Shown in pieces: positions 47,270-58,548 of a stretch of 64,000 nucleotides of DNA. A program made the translations under genes and the position numbers. This stretch comes from Uloborus plumipes (taxonomy: Eukaryota > Arthropoda > Arachnida > Araneae > Uloboridae), in the NCBI GenBank assembly GCA_038373865.1, contig JAXGGA010002294.1:1-64000 (forward strand), in the 5' to 3' direction. Each line of letters starts with the position of its first letter. The first letter of the stretch is position 1. A model generated the notes under the pieces. It made no database searches. It was given only the letters and a program-made list of their open reading frames with translations, and was not told the origin of the DNA.

Positions 47270-47782
47270 CCCATTAATACCTGACATTGTTTTTCCAAAG
47301 ATATTTTGTATACTATTTACAAATAGTGTGAAATGGACAGGAAAAATAACTTTAAAAATATCATGTAAAGAATAATTTTTTTTTACTAAGAAAAGAAAAA
47401 TCATCCTTAAAAAGGTACGCTAGACACCAGAGGGTACATACTTTTTTACCAACATTTTTTTCTGCCTACGATATAATATTTAAAAAGATATTTTATAAGA
47501 AGAAATAAGAGCAGCAATTAACATAAACTGCGATTTTGTTAATAAATTTTAAAACTTAGCTTTTTGTTTTTAAGATTGAACGATGTAATCCTTGATAAAA
47601 ATCATAGAAAATGATTACAGAACACACTTTACAATGGTTATGTGCTGCAATCTGTTCACAATGAATTGAAACAATACCAAAATAATAATAGAACACAATT
47701 ATTTGGTTGAAATGCTCATTTTTGGAAAATTCAGATACACTTTTTGGATCGTCCCTAAAAAGAGAGGCTAGGCATTATTGAG
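47270..47782. mobile_element. TTAA MITE, family 1, inverted copy
   Basis: It starts CCCATTAATACCTGACATTG after TTAA (47266-47269), and ends with a decayed hairpin (GTCCCTAAAAAGAGAGGC) and GGCATTATTGAG followed by TTGA in place of TTAA. The interior is the reverse complement of 38070-38583. About 513 bp. The mutated right flank and hairpin indicate an older insertion. Confidence 0.83.
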
Positions 47783-48222
47783 TTGAAGACTCATACTAGT
47801 TTTAACCCATATTTGTTTTTTTTTTTTTAATGAAAATTTATGATTGAAATTATTGTTAACTGATGTGGCGTCTTTTATTTCTAATATTTATGTGTACAAA
47901 ACAAGGTCAGGAAAATAGTTTCAACCTTGCACTACTTTATGGTTCCCGATAATTGGAATTTAGATTATTCCTTCCAGAAGTTTTGAAACAGTTAACTAAA
48001 ACACCTTATAATTAGAAATGCACACCCTTGTGCAAATTAATTGAAACAAACTCGAAAAACTGAGAAAACTAAGAAAAGAACTATTTTGTTTAAAATTATA
48101 TAAAACTAAAAGTTTTTATAACATAATATGATATCTACAACTCTTTGTAAACATTTGGACATGATGCGCCATGGAATCTCTCAATTTTTTACACTCGTTT
48201 GTAACATGTGTGTCTCTGCATG

Positions 48223-50868
48223 GCTACCTGCGATCTTAAACGGCTAGCCAGACGCGGCGGAGATCAAAGGAAATTTCGTACAAGGCGAAGTTACCGTTGT
48301 CGCCGCTTGTGGCGCTGATCTCCTAGGGTTGGTTTGAGCGTTTTTCTATGTTAACAATCTAGATTTCGCTTTGCTTTTCAGTGAAAACCGCGTTATTTCT
48401 TTCAAGTGATTTTTCTGTTCATGCATTATTCATCGAAACACATCCCACGATACTCAATTACACATTAATTTCATGTGTTCTTTTTTTTTTCTGAATGTTG
48501 TTTTAGAGTGTCTTTTGCAAAGTATTTACGAAAATCATTTTCATTCTTTTCGCAGGCACTTTTTTTTGTATTTTAATTCCGAATTGAAGGAGGGGGTCAG
48601 AGGGGGGGTCAATTAAAATACAGTTTTGTATTTTAATTGACCCCCTCCCCCGAATGGGGGGAATTCCGAATTGGGGAGGGGGGTCAGAGGGGGGTCAATT
48701 AAAACACAGTTTTGTATTTTAATTGACCCCCTCCCCGAATGGGGGGGAATTCCGAATTGGGGGAGGGGGTCAGAGGGGGTCAATTAAAACACAGTTTTGT
48801 ATTTTAATTGATCCCTCCCCCGAATTGGGTGTTGATTCCGAATTGGGGGAGCGGGTCAGAGGGGGTCAATTAAAATACAGTTTTGTATTTTAATTGACCC
48901 CCTCCCCCGAATGGGGGGAATTCGGAATTGGGGGAGGGGGGTCAGAGGGGGTCAATTAAAATACAGTTTTGTATTTTAATTGACCCCCCTCCCCCGAATT
49001 GGGGGAGGAGGTCAGAGGGAGGGTCAATTAAAATACAGTTTTGTATTGTAATTGACCACCCTCCTCCGAATGGGCGGGATTCCGAATTGAAGGAGGGGGT
49101 CAGAGGGGGGTCAATTAAAATACACTTTTGTATTTTAATTGACCCCCTCCTCCGAATGGGGGGATTCCGAATTGGGGGAGGGGGTCAGAGGGGGTCAATT
49201 AAAACACAGTTTTGTATTTAAATTGACCCCCTCCACCGAATTGGGGGGAATTCCGAATTGAGGGAGGGGGTCAGAGGGGGATCAATTAAAATACAGTTTT
49301 GTATTTTAATTGACCCCCCCCCGAATTGCGGGTTGATTCCGAATTGGGGGAGCGGTTCAGAGGGGGGTCAATTAAAATACACTTTTGTATTTTAATTGAC
49401 CCCCCTCCCCAGAATGGGGGGAATTCGGAATTGGGGGAGGGGGTCAGAGGGGGGTCAATTAAAATACAGTTTTGTATTTCAATTACCTCCCTCCCCCGAA
49501 TGGGAGGGAAATTCCGAATTGGGGGAGGGGGTCAGAGGGGGGTCAATTAAAATACAGTTTTGTATTTTAATTGACCCCTCCCCCGAATTGGGGGGGGGAA
49601 TTCCGAATTGGGGAGGGGGTCAGAGGGGGGGTCAATTAAAATACAGTTATGTATTTTAATTGCCCCCCCATTCGGGGGAGGGGGTTTTTGAAATACAAAC
49701 TGTATTTTAATTGACCTCATCTGACCCCCTCCCCCAATTCCGACCCCCCTTCGGGGGAGGGGGTCAATTAAAATACAAAACTGTATTTTAATTGACTCCC
49801 CTCTGACCCCTCTCCCCCAATTCCGAATTCCCCCCCATTCGGGGGAGGGGATCAATTAAAATACAAAACTGTATTTTAATTGACCCCCCTCTGACCCCCT
49901 CCCCCAATTCGGAATTTCCCCCCATTCGGGGGAGGGGGGTCAATTAAAATACAAAACTGTATTTTAATTGACCCCCTCTGACCCCCTCCCCCAATTCCGA
50001 ATTCCCCCCCATTCGGGGGAGGGGGTCAATTAAAATACAAAACTGTATTTTAATTGACCCTCCTCTGACCCCCTCCCCCAATTCGGAATCCCCTCCATTC
50101 GGAGGAGGGGCGCCAATTAAAATACAAAACTGTATTTTAATTGACCCCCCTCTGACCACCTCCCCCAATTCGAAATTTCCCCCCCATTCGGGGGAGGGTG
50201 TCAATTAAAATACAAAACTGTATTTTAATTTACTCCCCTCTGACCCCCTCCCCCAATTCGGAATTTCCCCCCCATTCGGGGAGGGGGTCAATTAAAATAC
50301 AAAACTGTATTCTAATTGACCCCCCTCCCCCAATTCGGAAGGACGGGCCTGCATCTAACTGCATTTTAATTGAACTTTTACGTTTTCTTCGGCGCTTCTA
50401 TAAATGTAATTTTAGAAGAGTCAGCTTTCCTTTTTGCAACTCTGGTTAAACCGGAAGTGAGGAAAATGCAATCCTTTAAATAAATGATTGTCTCTCGAAT
50501 ATATAAAGCTATCTTCTAAATCAGATGTAAACGTAATGTTTCACGTAAATGTAGTTTCGAAGACTGCATGTGTTATGACTTTTAAACAATCTTTAAATTG
50601 TTTCATGTGCTTTATAAATGTTTTAAACTGTGAACACATAACAACACTATGTATTTTGATGTTTGTTTTTTTTTTTCATCAAGGCTGAAACAGTTTTACT
50701 CCTAGAAATCAAGTCTTTACACGCATGTTATTACTATACCTTTCCCTTTAAAAAGTCTCACCGAACCCTAGGAGATCAGCGCCAAATGACTGATGTGGCA
50801 GAAAATGTAAGTTCTGCTTGTACGCTCTTTTTCGCCCGTCTGGTTAGCCGCTTAAGATCGCAGGTAGC
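48223..50868. mobile_element. 2646-bp TIR element carrying a palindromic satellite
   Basis: GCTACCTGCGATCTTAA at the left and TTAAGATCGCAGGTAGC at the right are inverted termini. Pairing extends to about 32 bp (RCGGCTARCCAGACG), and a second block pairs further in: GGCGCTGATCTCCTAGGGTT near 48310-48330 with its complement near 50755-50778. CATG flanks both ends (48219-48222, 50869-50872), a 4-bp duplication confirmed by the restored Tc1 frame. There is no transposase. About 1.8 kb of the interior is the satellite at 48568-50376. Which superfamily mobilised it is unknown. Confidence 0.9.
48568..50376. repeat. palindromic 86-bp satellite, about 21 units, orientation flips midway
   Basis: Thirteen units in one orientation (marker CAGTTTTGTA at 48621, 48707, 48792, 48878, 48964, 49036, 49123, 49207, 49294, 49380, 49467, 49556, 49644) are followed by eight in the opposite one (marker TACAAAACTG ending at 49702, 49783, 49871, 49959, 50045, 50132, 50220, 50308). 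Most steps are 84-89 bp; one is 72. Each unit holds two dyads: GGTCAATTAAAATAC pairing with GTATTTTAATTGACC, and CCCCCTCCCCC pairing with GGGGGAGGGGG. The open frames across it are repetitive and occur in several phases, so they are not genes. Confidence 0.97.
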
Positions 50869-51604
50869 CATGGTCTCTGAATTAGTGCAGTGATTAGCTT
50901 CTCCATAGTTGAACACGTCTCATGCAATAGTCGATTTTTGCACATAGCCCAAAGATTCTTGATTGGATTGATATCAGGAGAGCTCAGGCTATTTAGATGT
51001 CTCAATTTGGTTCTCAGACATGAATTACTTGGTCATTTGGACACTTTGCAAGGTGCTAAATCCTGCTGGAAGAATACCGTTTTATATGGGTATCGTTCCT
51101 TCAGCACTAGTAAAACATTTTATTTCCAGAATAGCAATATATTTCTCAGAATACATCATACCATGAACATTCTTCAAGGAACCAACCCCATTGTAACCGA
51201 GACAACCCCAAAACATCTTTTTAGGGTTATTTACAAATGTTTTCATGTGGCAAACCTGAATTCTTTCACCTGCGTTGACCTTGGATAATGAAATGAATTT
51301 TGTCACTAAACAGTCGTTTTCTCCAATTTTTAGCTGATCAATTCTTATATTTTAACACCCACAAATAGCGATTTTTCTTCATTGGTGGAGTCAGAAACTG
51401 TTTCTTCATAAACCGATAGACTGGCCGACCGGTACAGTAAGGTGCATTTGAACGGTAGATAAACTTCTGATTAGTGGAAATTGATGATAAGTAAGGGATT
51501 TAAGCATATTTTTACTAATTTTAGCATAATCGGTGAAGAATAAAGGGATAATTTTAAAGTCATGAAAAAAAAATATTTTGTTTCAATTAATTTGCGCAAG
51601 GGTG

Positions 51605-52845
51605 TAGTTGTAGCGAAAGACTATATAAAGACAAAATAAATACCGAGTTTTAAAACTCATTTCTGATTACAATGTATGGTATTCTTGGTAAAAATGATTC
51701 CCTGGTATACCCAGTCACAGTATTATGGTCTTATAGCTCTTGAATCTTAGAATTCAGAAAAAAAATCAGACTCATGCATATCCTAAATGTTCATTTGAAA
51801 ACATTCAATCTAAGTCATGGAATTGATTTCTAAGCGAATTTCATTTTAGTAAAAAAAAAAAAAAAAAAAAAAAACTTTTCATTCGGTGGTCTCTTTTTCG
51901 ATAAGGAAACATAAGTGGTTTTTACGACTACCACCTAACAAATTCAATATTTCTGATAAGTTGGTGAAATCCATGAGACGACCAGTATCTTGAATCATGA
52001 GATGGAAAATAAAATCTGACCCGAAAGCTAAATCATTGTTGAACTTCACTCGGCTCAGAAATTTGCGATATATATGCTTACTCCACCAGAAAATAGTCTA
52101 GTGAACGTGATCTATGATGGGTTTCAATTTCTAAAATGTAAACCAGAAAAAATTTCCCCATGTAGGGAGTTAATTCAAGAATGTAATATTCTAATTTCAC
52201 GTGATATTTTACCTGCTCTTATATTATGCATTTGACATCCTTTTAAGTTCAAATGTGTTTCTCTTAAAGTAAATTTGAAATACTCGCTTAGTTCGATATG
52301 TACTCGGAAGTTAAGAATCATTAAAAGTGTTGGTTTTAAGTAGAATATTTCCGAAAGTTTCTCATTAATGCTCCATAAATTTCTTTGTTCTCAAAAGTTT
52401 GTGCTGTCAAGTTATTTTCGCTTAAATGTTCATACACACAATTTTTTTAAGTTAAAATGCAAAATAATAATAATAATAATAATAATATGAATTTTGACAC
52501 TTTAATACAAATAATATTTTTTGCAGTCACGAATTGTAATATACTATATGATCTTCTTAGGTAAAATCTTCCGCGCATTTACGCATGCGTCAGGTCTTCC
52601 TGATCTTATCAGTATAAGGGTGTTAGGTAAGATAACAATAAAGGGAAGAATAATAAAAAGCATTTTGAACCGTATAAAACAACGTGGAGCGATGCTAATT
52701 TCAAATACATAGTTTAGTTGAAGTATGTCAAAAGAATGTAGAAAACAAAAGTTTTAAATTGAAAACTTCAGAAAGTTATTACCCTCAACCCATCTACCCT
52801 TTTTAAGTGGAATTGTTAGCAAGCACCCGGCGTGGCTTTCATGGA
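51605..52845. other. no recognisable gene or element
   Basis: AT-rich. It holds a 24-A run at 51851-51874 and an (AAT)n run at 52464-52487. The frame at 52521-52712 has no recognisable motif. Confidence 0.5.
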
Positions 52846-52847
52846 CA

Positions 52848-52849
52848 GA

Positions 52850-52896
<47 letters not shown>

Positions 52897-52985
52897 TAAG
52901 CGTGCGTGTGTTGGCGTATGTTTATATGTGTGTTTAGGTGTTTGTGTAGGAGTGTGTGTTCTGCGTTTGTAGGAATTTGTGTGTT
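52848..52985. repeat. (GT)n microsatellite with degenerate extension
   Basis: About 22 perfect TG units (52850-52893) grade into imperfect GTGT-rich sequence up to about 52985. The threonine/histidine frame on the minus strand is a product of it. Confidence 0.95.
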
Positions 52986-53239
52986 GACGTGCGTGCATTT
53001 TTTAAAATATGATTGGATTTTAAAAGCAAACTAAAGGTTTCCAGGTTTTAATCCGAATTTTCAGTTTGAATTAATGTTTTTTTTAGCAACGGGAAAGAAA
53101 TTGAGTGCGTTATATTTAAACATAATAAGAAATAGATCCGCTTAGGATTTTTTTCCCTCCTGAAAATTACTCATTTAAGAGGATATTGTGTTACCCATTT
53201 ATAAATGATCTGAAGTACATTTATTTATTCATATTTCAT

Positions 53240-53445
53240 TATCAGCAACGGATTAAAAATAAAAAGTGGTTTGGTTTTGCCCAAAATTTCTGTCATCGAT
53301 ATTTTTTTAATCAGATTTATATGCTAAAGATTTATTTTTTACGCATTTTTGCTCAGATATTTAAGAGAAAAATGATCGGATTCTAGAATATCTATATTGG
53401 TATACGGAAAAATAGGCTCGTTTAGTTTTGGGTAGACGTTTGGTT
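53240..53445. repeat. dispersed repeat, copy 1 of 3 (TACGGGAAAGTAGGCTCG family)
   Basis: GCAACGGATTAAAAATAAAA near 53247 and TATACGGAAAAATAGGCTCG at about 53400 are both present, in the same order as at 60293 and 60634. The open frame 53186-53386 covers it but shows no motif. Copies 2 and 3 lie near 58790 and 60240-60680. Confidence 0.6.
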
Positions 53446-53792
53446 TTAAATTCTGGTTTCTGCTGCTCCTTGAAGACTTATAGCTTACAAGAAATAGCTA
53501 ATTTTAAACTTAAGGCATAAAAAATATCCGACAATTACGTAATCACTCCAGTATTTGCCGTTCCAAGAATAGTGTCACTCGGAAATTATAGTAAAAATCG
53601 TTTCTCTTGTGTCGAAACAGTGCTGATTAAATACTCCGTTGCATAATCAAGGTGTCGGAATATTCGTCGGGCTAAAGATAGAGCTAAGATTACATCAGCT
53701 TTGTTTGAATTACATTTCAAAAAGTGAACCTTTTATACCCTGATAGAAGTGCTTAAAATACTTTTTTTAATATTTTTGTTTTATTTTATTCT

Positions 53793-56433
53793 GGGCAATT
53801 CCACGAAAATGTCAAGCTGAGCATCAAAATTTCAATGTTCGCAAAACGCAAATTAATACATATACTTTAAAAGCTTAAACTATCTATTTTAATATGGTAT
53901 CACCTTAAATTTTATATTAGAAACTGTTGTATTGAAAACAGGCGAAAGAGATGTTAATCTTCTCTCCAGAATTATGTTCGATAATTTAGAGTACAGTAAT
54001 TAGTGTTTTTATCCCCCAAACACATATCAAACTAAACAAAAAAGGTGGGGTAATTTGTTATACACATTATGAAAATTCTTAATACAGTCTTATTTGAAAA
54101 AAAATATTGTTATGGCGTTTCGTTTAGATACAGTTTGAAATTCAGTTTATGAATGTCAGTCAGTTACCATAAAAAATCAACATTTTCCCCTGAGCGTGAA
54201 AATTTTTGATGGAAACTTACGAAAATTCATACTCTCTGCCTACATTGAGAGTATTTAAATACTGAATAAACAAAAGTTGAAGTTTGCATGAAGAACTTAA
54301 AAAATTCCATGGTAACTGACTGACAACTTAATGTGGTAACTGACTGACATTTAATTTAATTTCAAAATAACTACAGCGTACATAATTACACACTCCTGAA
54401 AATATTTCTCTTGTTAAACAAACATAAAACAACACAACTCTTGAGTTTTAAGACTGGTAAATGCTCTCTTTTGTGAAGAAAATCCAAATGTTAAGATTGG
54501 TCTTTCAAAGTTTAGCAGCCTCCGCCCAAATCAAACATTACTAAGAAGAGACATTCCCCATAACCAAAACCTTTGCCAAAAACATGAATATATTCAATTT
54601 CTTTTGGGTGCCTTAAAAGAAAAAAGGTTGAATGTTACGACTAAATTAAAAAAGTTTATAAAGGCTGCAGTCTGTGACGAAGAAAATTAAAATATGTATG
54701 AACGGCAAATGTAGCAGATGACCTATGATAAATGGGCTAAATTCAAATGATGACAAGCATCATGAACTGTGCAATTGGAAGGAGTGGAAAAATACTCCTC
54801 AATGCCAACTAACCACCAATGAAGGAACAACTGAGGACTGCATAAATGATTTAAGAGCGAAACTACCATCATTCCTACGGCATGTTTTTGTAAAGAGAAA
54901 GCAATCAGAAGAATTCAAGATAAAACGGGATGATCTAAATTCTGAACAGCTAGTCCTACAAATTAATTTTGCAGAAAATTTCTGCTGTAAGGAACAAAAT
55001 GAAATCCAAGCAGCTCATTGGAACCATAAAAAAGTTAAAATTTTTACAGCTGTTTCTTGGTTTGTAGAAGGTGACCAAAAACAAACAAAATCGTACGCAG
55101 TAATATCAGACTATCTTGATCATGAGAATGCTGTGAAGGTTTTCCTTCGGGAAATAATAAAGGATTTGAAACTAACTAAGAACTTTTCCTCGTTACATAT
55201 TTTTTCTGATGGTGCTGCCAGTCAGTTCAAGCAGCGTTTTAACCTATGCAACTTCACATATTTTTGCAAGGACTTTCAAATTCGCAAAGTCGAATGGCAG
55301 TTTTTTACCACTTCACATGGCAAGGGAGCCGTAGATGGAGTCGGTGGCCAAGTAAAGAGGTTAGTATGGATGGAAGTGTTGCGTGGAAAATCAACCATCA
55401 ATATTGCCTCAACCTTTTATAATGCTATAAAAGAGAAAGATCTGAAAACACAACTTATTATTGTTAAGCAGGAACATGTTCACTCCACAAAAAATGAATT
55501 GAAAATGAGATTTAGTGATATTTTGGCTATTCCGAATATTCGAAAAATGCATTATTTTAAGACCCCATAGATGAAAATGTAATTATCTACAGCCAATACA
55601 GCAAATGCTCAACTGTTTAAACTCATCACTTTAAGAAAATTTCAAAAAAGTACTGAGTGACTGATAGCAAAACACGTTTAACAAAACCTGCATAACCCAT
55701 AATCCGAATATCCTATGGAAACAAAAATTGTAAATATAATTAACTTAAAAATTGGACTTCCATTACTTCACTCTTCGTGTTATCTTTATAAAGGTTTTAT
55801 TGCATAATTTTGTACATTTGCATTAGTATAATTTAACTTTTGGTTCCTGGTAGGTAAGTCAGTTACCACTTTGTTGCAAAGACTACAATCATTTATTGCA
55901 GCAAAGTTAAATTTGACAGCTGTAATTTTATTGTCTACCTTTTTTGTAGACTTATTCATAATTTTTACTGTATAATTTTGAACATGTGCATCAGTATATT
56001 TAGAATATTTCAGAAATGTCAGTCAGTTACCGGAATTTCAGTCAGTTACCAAGCTACTCCAGCTATTGTAATTCTTTACTACAGCAATATTTTCAAACTC
56101 AACTGCCATGGTCCGAAAGGTTATTCATTCTCTTTGATCCTCATTTTTTATTCAATAAAATTTCCTTCAACTTTCAGAGAAATCTCTTGTAGAATCAGTG
56201 TTACTTTTCACACAGGTTGCATTCATGTCAATCATTTACCATATTTTTGGCAATTTTTATAAAATCATTAAAAATATATTTTGAAAATCCAATTATACCA
56301 TGAAATTCAGCTTAAAAAGTACAATAAGACAGGACAAAATAAATTAGTAAAATTTGAGATTTGTTGTGTTTTATTTCAAAATACTTCTTTTTTTTGCTTT
56401 GTGAATGTCAGTCAGTTACCCGTGGAATTGCCC
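53793..56433 (+). mobile_element. 2.6-kb DNA transposon with 13-bp TIRs
   Basis: GGGCAATTCCACG at 53793-53805 and CGTGGAATTGCCC at 56421-56433 are perfect inverted termini. TTCT lies directly outside both ends, a possible 4-bp target duplication. The motif GTCAGTCAGTTACC recurs at 54155, 56018 and 56407, nearly so at 56037, partly near 55857, and inverted at 54311 and 54335. It could be a transposase-binding repeat. The interior encodes the transposase relic 54472-55570. The 4-bp duplication and GGG termini would fit Sola-type elements, but that is only a suggestion. Confidence 0.85.
54472..55570 (+). pseudogene. DDD/E-like transposase relic of the 53793-56433 element
   Basis: The longest open part (54725-55570, 281 residues) has INFAENF at about residue 80, SYAVISDYLDHE at 123, FSDGAASQFKQRF at 160, and HGKGAVDGVGGQVKR at 198. 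This pattern is common in unnamed invertebrate proteins thought to be transposases, with carboxylates in DFAEN, SDG and perhaps VDG. Here DFAEN reads NFAEN, so one likely catalytic Asp is lost. Upstream, 54472-54688 encodes CEENPNVKIGLSKFSSLRPN and HNQNLCQKHEYIQFLLGAL in a frame shifted by one. Then CMNGKCSR and an in-frame TGA precede the ATG at 54725. The frameshift and stop mark it as inactive. The N-terminus before 54472 is not readable. Confidence 0.8.
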
Positions 56434-57001
56434 TTCTATGAAATGATTGCCAAACGAGACTCGTAAGTAAAATATGTGAGGTATTTTATGAAATATCAAG
56501 TAATGTCTCTGTCATAGAGGAATAGTTCTATTATATTACTTGCATGAGTGCACAGGGAGTAGATTTGATAATAAATTCCTTCTGAAACTCAGCAATTTTA
56601 ATTTTTTGACGGTGTAAGAGGCTTATGAGTAATCATATCCTACTCTCAAATGCTGGAGCAGAAATTGTTTCAGCTTTCTGCTACTCAGGTTATAAATTGT
56701 AAGATAGTCTACTAGAAAAACCGACATGAAATTAAATTTGCAATCTAAATCGGCACCAAGAAATGCTCGAAAATAAGGTGCTAATAAAATTCATGCAAAC
56801 GGGGTGTATCCCAAGAAATATAGTACAAATATTCATTTGCTGAAATGTAAGATTTTTTTTTTAATTTTTTGCTTTACTTTTGTACCCTAGCTAAAAAATA
56901 GTCTGCAGATATTCCTCAGAATGTATTATGCAGGTCGTAGTGTCGTGTCGTGTCGTGTTGTTTCTGCCACCGAGCTTTTATTTTTTTTCATACGGTACTG
57001 C

Positions 57002-57002
<1 letters not shown>
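56434..57002. other. no recognisable gene or element
   Basis: AT-rich. A short GTCGT repeat (GTAGTGTCGTGTCGTGTCGT) lies at about 56937-56960, just before the TA microsatellite. Confidence 0.5.

Positions 57003-57094
<92 letters not shown>
57003..57094. repeat. (TA)46 microsatellite
   Basis: 92 bp of perfect alternating TA. The Tyr-Ile frames across it are by-products. Such runs can extrude cruciforms and are prone to length error in assemblies. Confidence 0.97.
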
Positions 57095-57097
<3 letters not shown>

Positions 57098-57534
57098 AAA
57101 AAAAAAGAGAAAAAAAATTATACAATGGGTATAATTTTTAGCTAAAGTCTATTTTAAGACAACGTGGGTGATGACATGTTTCAGTATACATCGGTTTGTA
57201 TCATGGAACAGTCGTACGAAGCAGAAGATTTGCTACTTAACCACGAGCGAAATGTAACTGATAAATAATGGAACTGAAACTTATTAATCCAACTGAATCA
57301 AACCTTTGTCCTGGAATTCCATGTCATGGGTGCCTATTATAAAAGTTTCCCAGTTTCATTTCTTGTTACCCCTCCTCCTTGTCACACTATCACGCACCCC
57401 CTTTGTCCTTCTGCACGTGACGTAATTTGTGAACGTAACCAATGAACGTACATCAGAGACCAGCACACACTTGTCCATCTAAATATTGTAAAATATTTAT
57501 AAACTATTTTTTAAATTCAAACACTTATAGTTGT

Positions 57535-57613
57535 GGCAAACCTAACCTGGTAGCGTTGTGAAGGCTACGTAGATCCTGATAGCATCATTAGATGCTGAAT
57601 GTTTAGGTTTGCC
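57535..57613. mobile_element. 79-bp MITE
   Basis: GGCAAACCTAA at the left and TTAGGTTTGCC at the right are perfect 11-bp inverted termini. The interior contains GATAGCATCATTAGATGCTG, a small hairpin. No clear target duplication was found, so it could be a remnant of a larger element. Confidence 0.6.
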
Positions 57614-58537
57614 TCAAATGTAGATGGCGAAACACATTAATTTTTTTTATCATTAGTTAAACATAGTCGGAAAAAAGTGCATCTAACAAGATAAATACTT
57701 TTCTAAAAATTCCTTGAAAGTAAAAGCATTGCAGAAAAAAAAAATCTATTTTAAGGTTCAAATAATGATTCATAAAAGGAATATATGTTGAAAACTTTAA
57801 ATGAGTCACGTTTTATTACTGTTCACGCTAATCAGAATTATAATTAAAAAAAACTGAATTCAGAAACTCATAAAAAAAGGATATTTACTGATTTCTTCAT
57901 TTTCTTTCATTTGTTGAAATGTGATTTCAATAAAAATTGTCTGATTTTGGTTTGTCTTTGCAATTGTAATATGGGCCTGTTTTTAGTCTACGTTTTTGCA
58001 GCAAAAAACATTTTTTTAATAATTTTCTCTTTATATTTATTTATGCTCGACAAATATTAGTTCTTTGAAAATGTTTATAAGTAAATGTATAAAAGGTTAA
58101 TGTTTGCCTATAATAATCTCAATGCAAATAAAGACGTTTTTGCTATGTACACATAGATTTCAGCTTTATAAAATGCCGAGTAACCTTGTTATTTTTTGAA
58201 AAGGTGTCTTGTTGTATTTTTAGCATTGAACTACCTTTAAATAGCAATGCAATGAGTCATAATCTCAAAAATTTTGATCAATGAACATTTATTGTGCGTA
58301 TTAGCAAATAATAAAATGAATTATTTTTAAATTTTTATCTACTATAAACAAATTAATTCCTTCCATATAAAGCAACATAGTTCTTTAAAGATTGAATATG
58401 GATTATGAATCTCTGCAATATTACCGATTTAAGTAAAGCTCCAATAAGACAAGTGCCTCATTTTTTTCCTGTTTTCGACGGATGTACATAATTTTTGTAA
58501 GCTTTCTCAAATAAATTTCCCCAAAAACTCACTGAGT
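57614..58537. other. no recognisable gene or element
   Basis: AT-rich sequence without paired termini, arrays or credible coding frames. Confidence 0.5.
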
Positions 58538-58548
58538 ATGCCATAACT

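Larger units (their letters stand above)
48116..51440 (-). pseudogene. Tc1-like transposase relic, split by an insertion
   Basis: In order on the minus strand I see: RKRLFSDKIHF near 51300, with the first catalytic Asp; KMFWGCLGYNGVG and GMMYSEKYIAIL in the open frame 51306-51082; FQQDLAPC near 51065, with the second Asp; SPDINPIKNLW near 50965, where the usual NPIEN glutamate is Lys; and, beyond the insertion, VTNECKKLRDSM ending at TAA 48116-48118. These are the landmarks of a DD34E Tc1 transposase. At least two frame changes, stops and the E-to-K change make it inactive. Removing the insert and one CATG makes the reading frame continuous across the junction. The N-terminal DNA-binding part is missing or unrecognisable. 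Confidence 0.88.
48023..51604 (-). mobile_element. Tc1-like transposon, decayed, interrupted by a TIR element
   Basis: The ends CACCCTTGTGCAAATTAATT (left) and AATTAATTTGCGCAAGGGTG (right) are inverted with one mismatch and continue TGAAACAAA. TA follows the right end and CA precedes the left, a decayed TA duplication. The transposase relic reads leftwards. Without the 2646-bp insert and its CATG duplication the element is about 932 bp, shorter than the 1.3-1.7 kb usual for Tc1, so the N-terminal region is partly deleted. Confidence 0.88.

Noticed and set aside
48928..50204. Several open frames of 70-105 codons across 48.9-50.2 kb on both strands
   Set aside because: They are translations of the 86-bp satellite, with repeated GGSIKIQFCILID-type text in several phases and on both strands. 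Nothing indicates a selected protein.
50890..51288. 132-codon plus-strand frame
   Set aside because: It is the antisense shadow of the Tc1-like transposase relic, whose motifs are clear on the minus strand.
56921..57145. Tyr-Ile repeat frames
   Set aside because: They are translations of the (TA)46 microsatellite.
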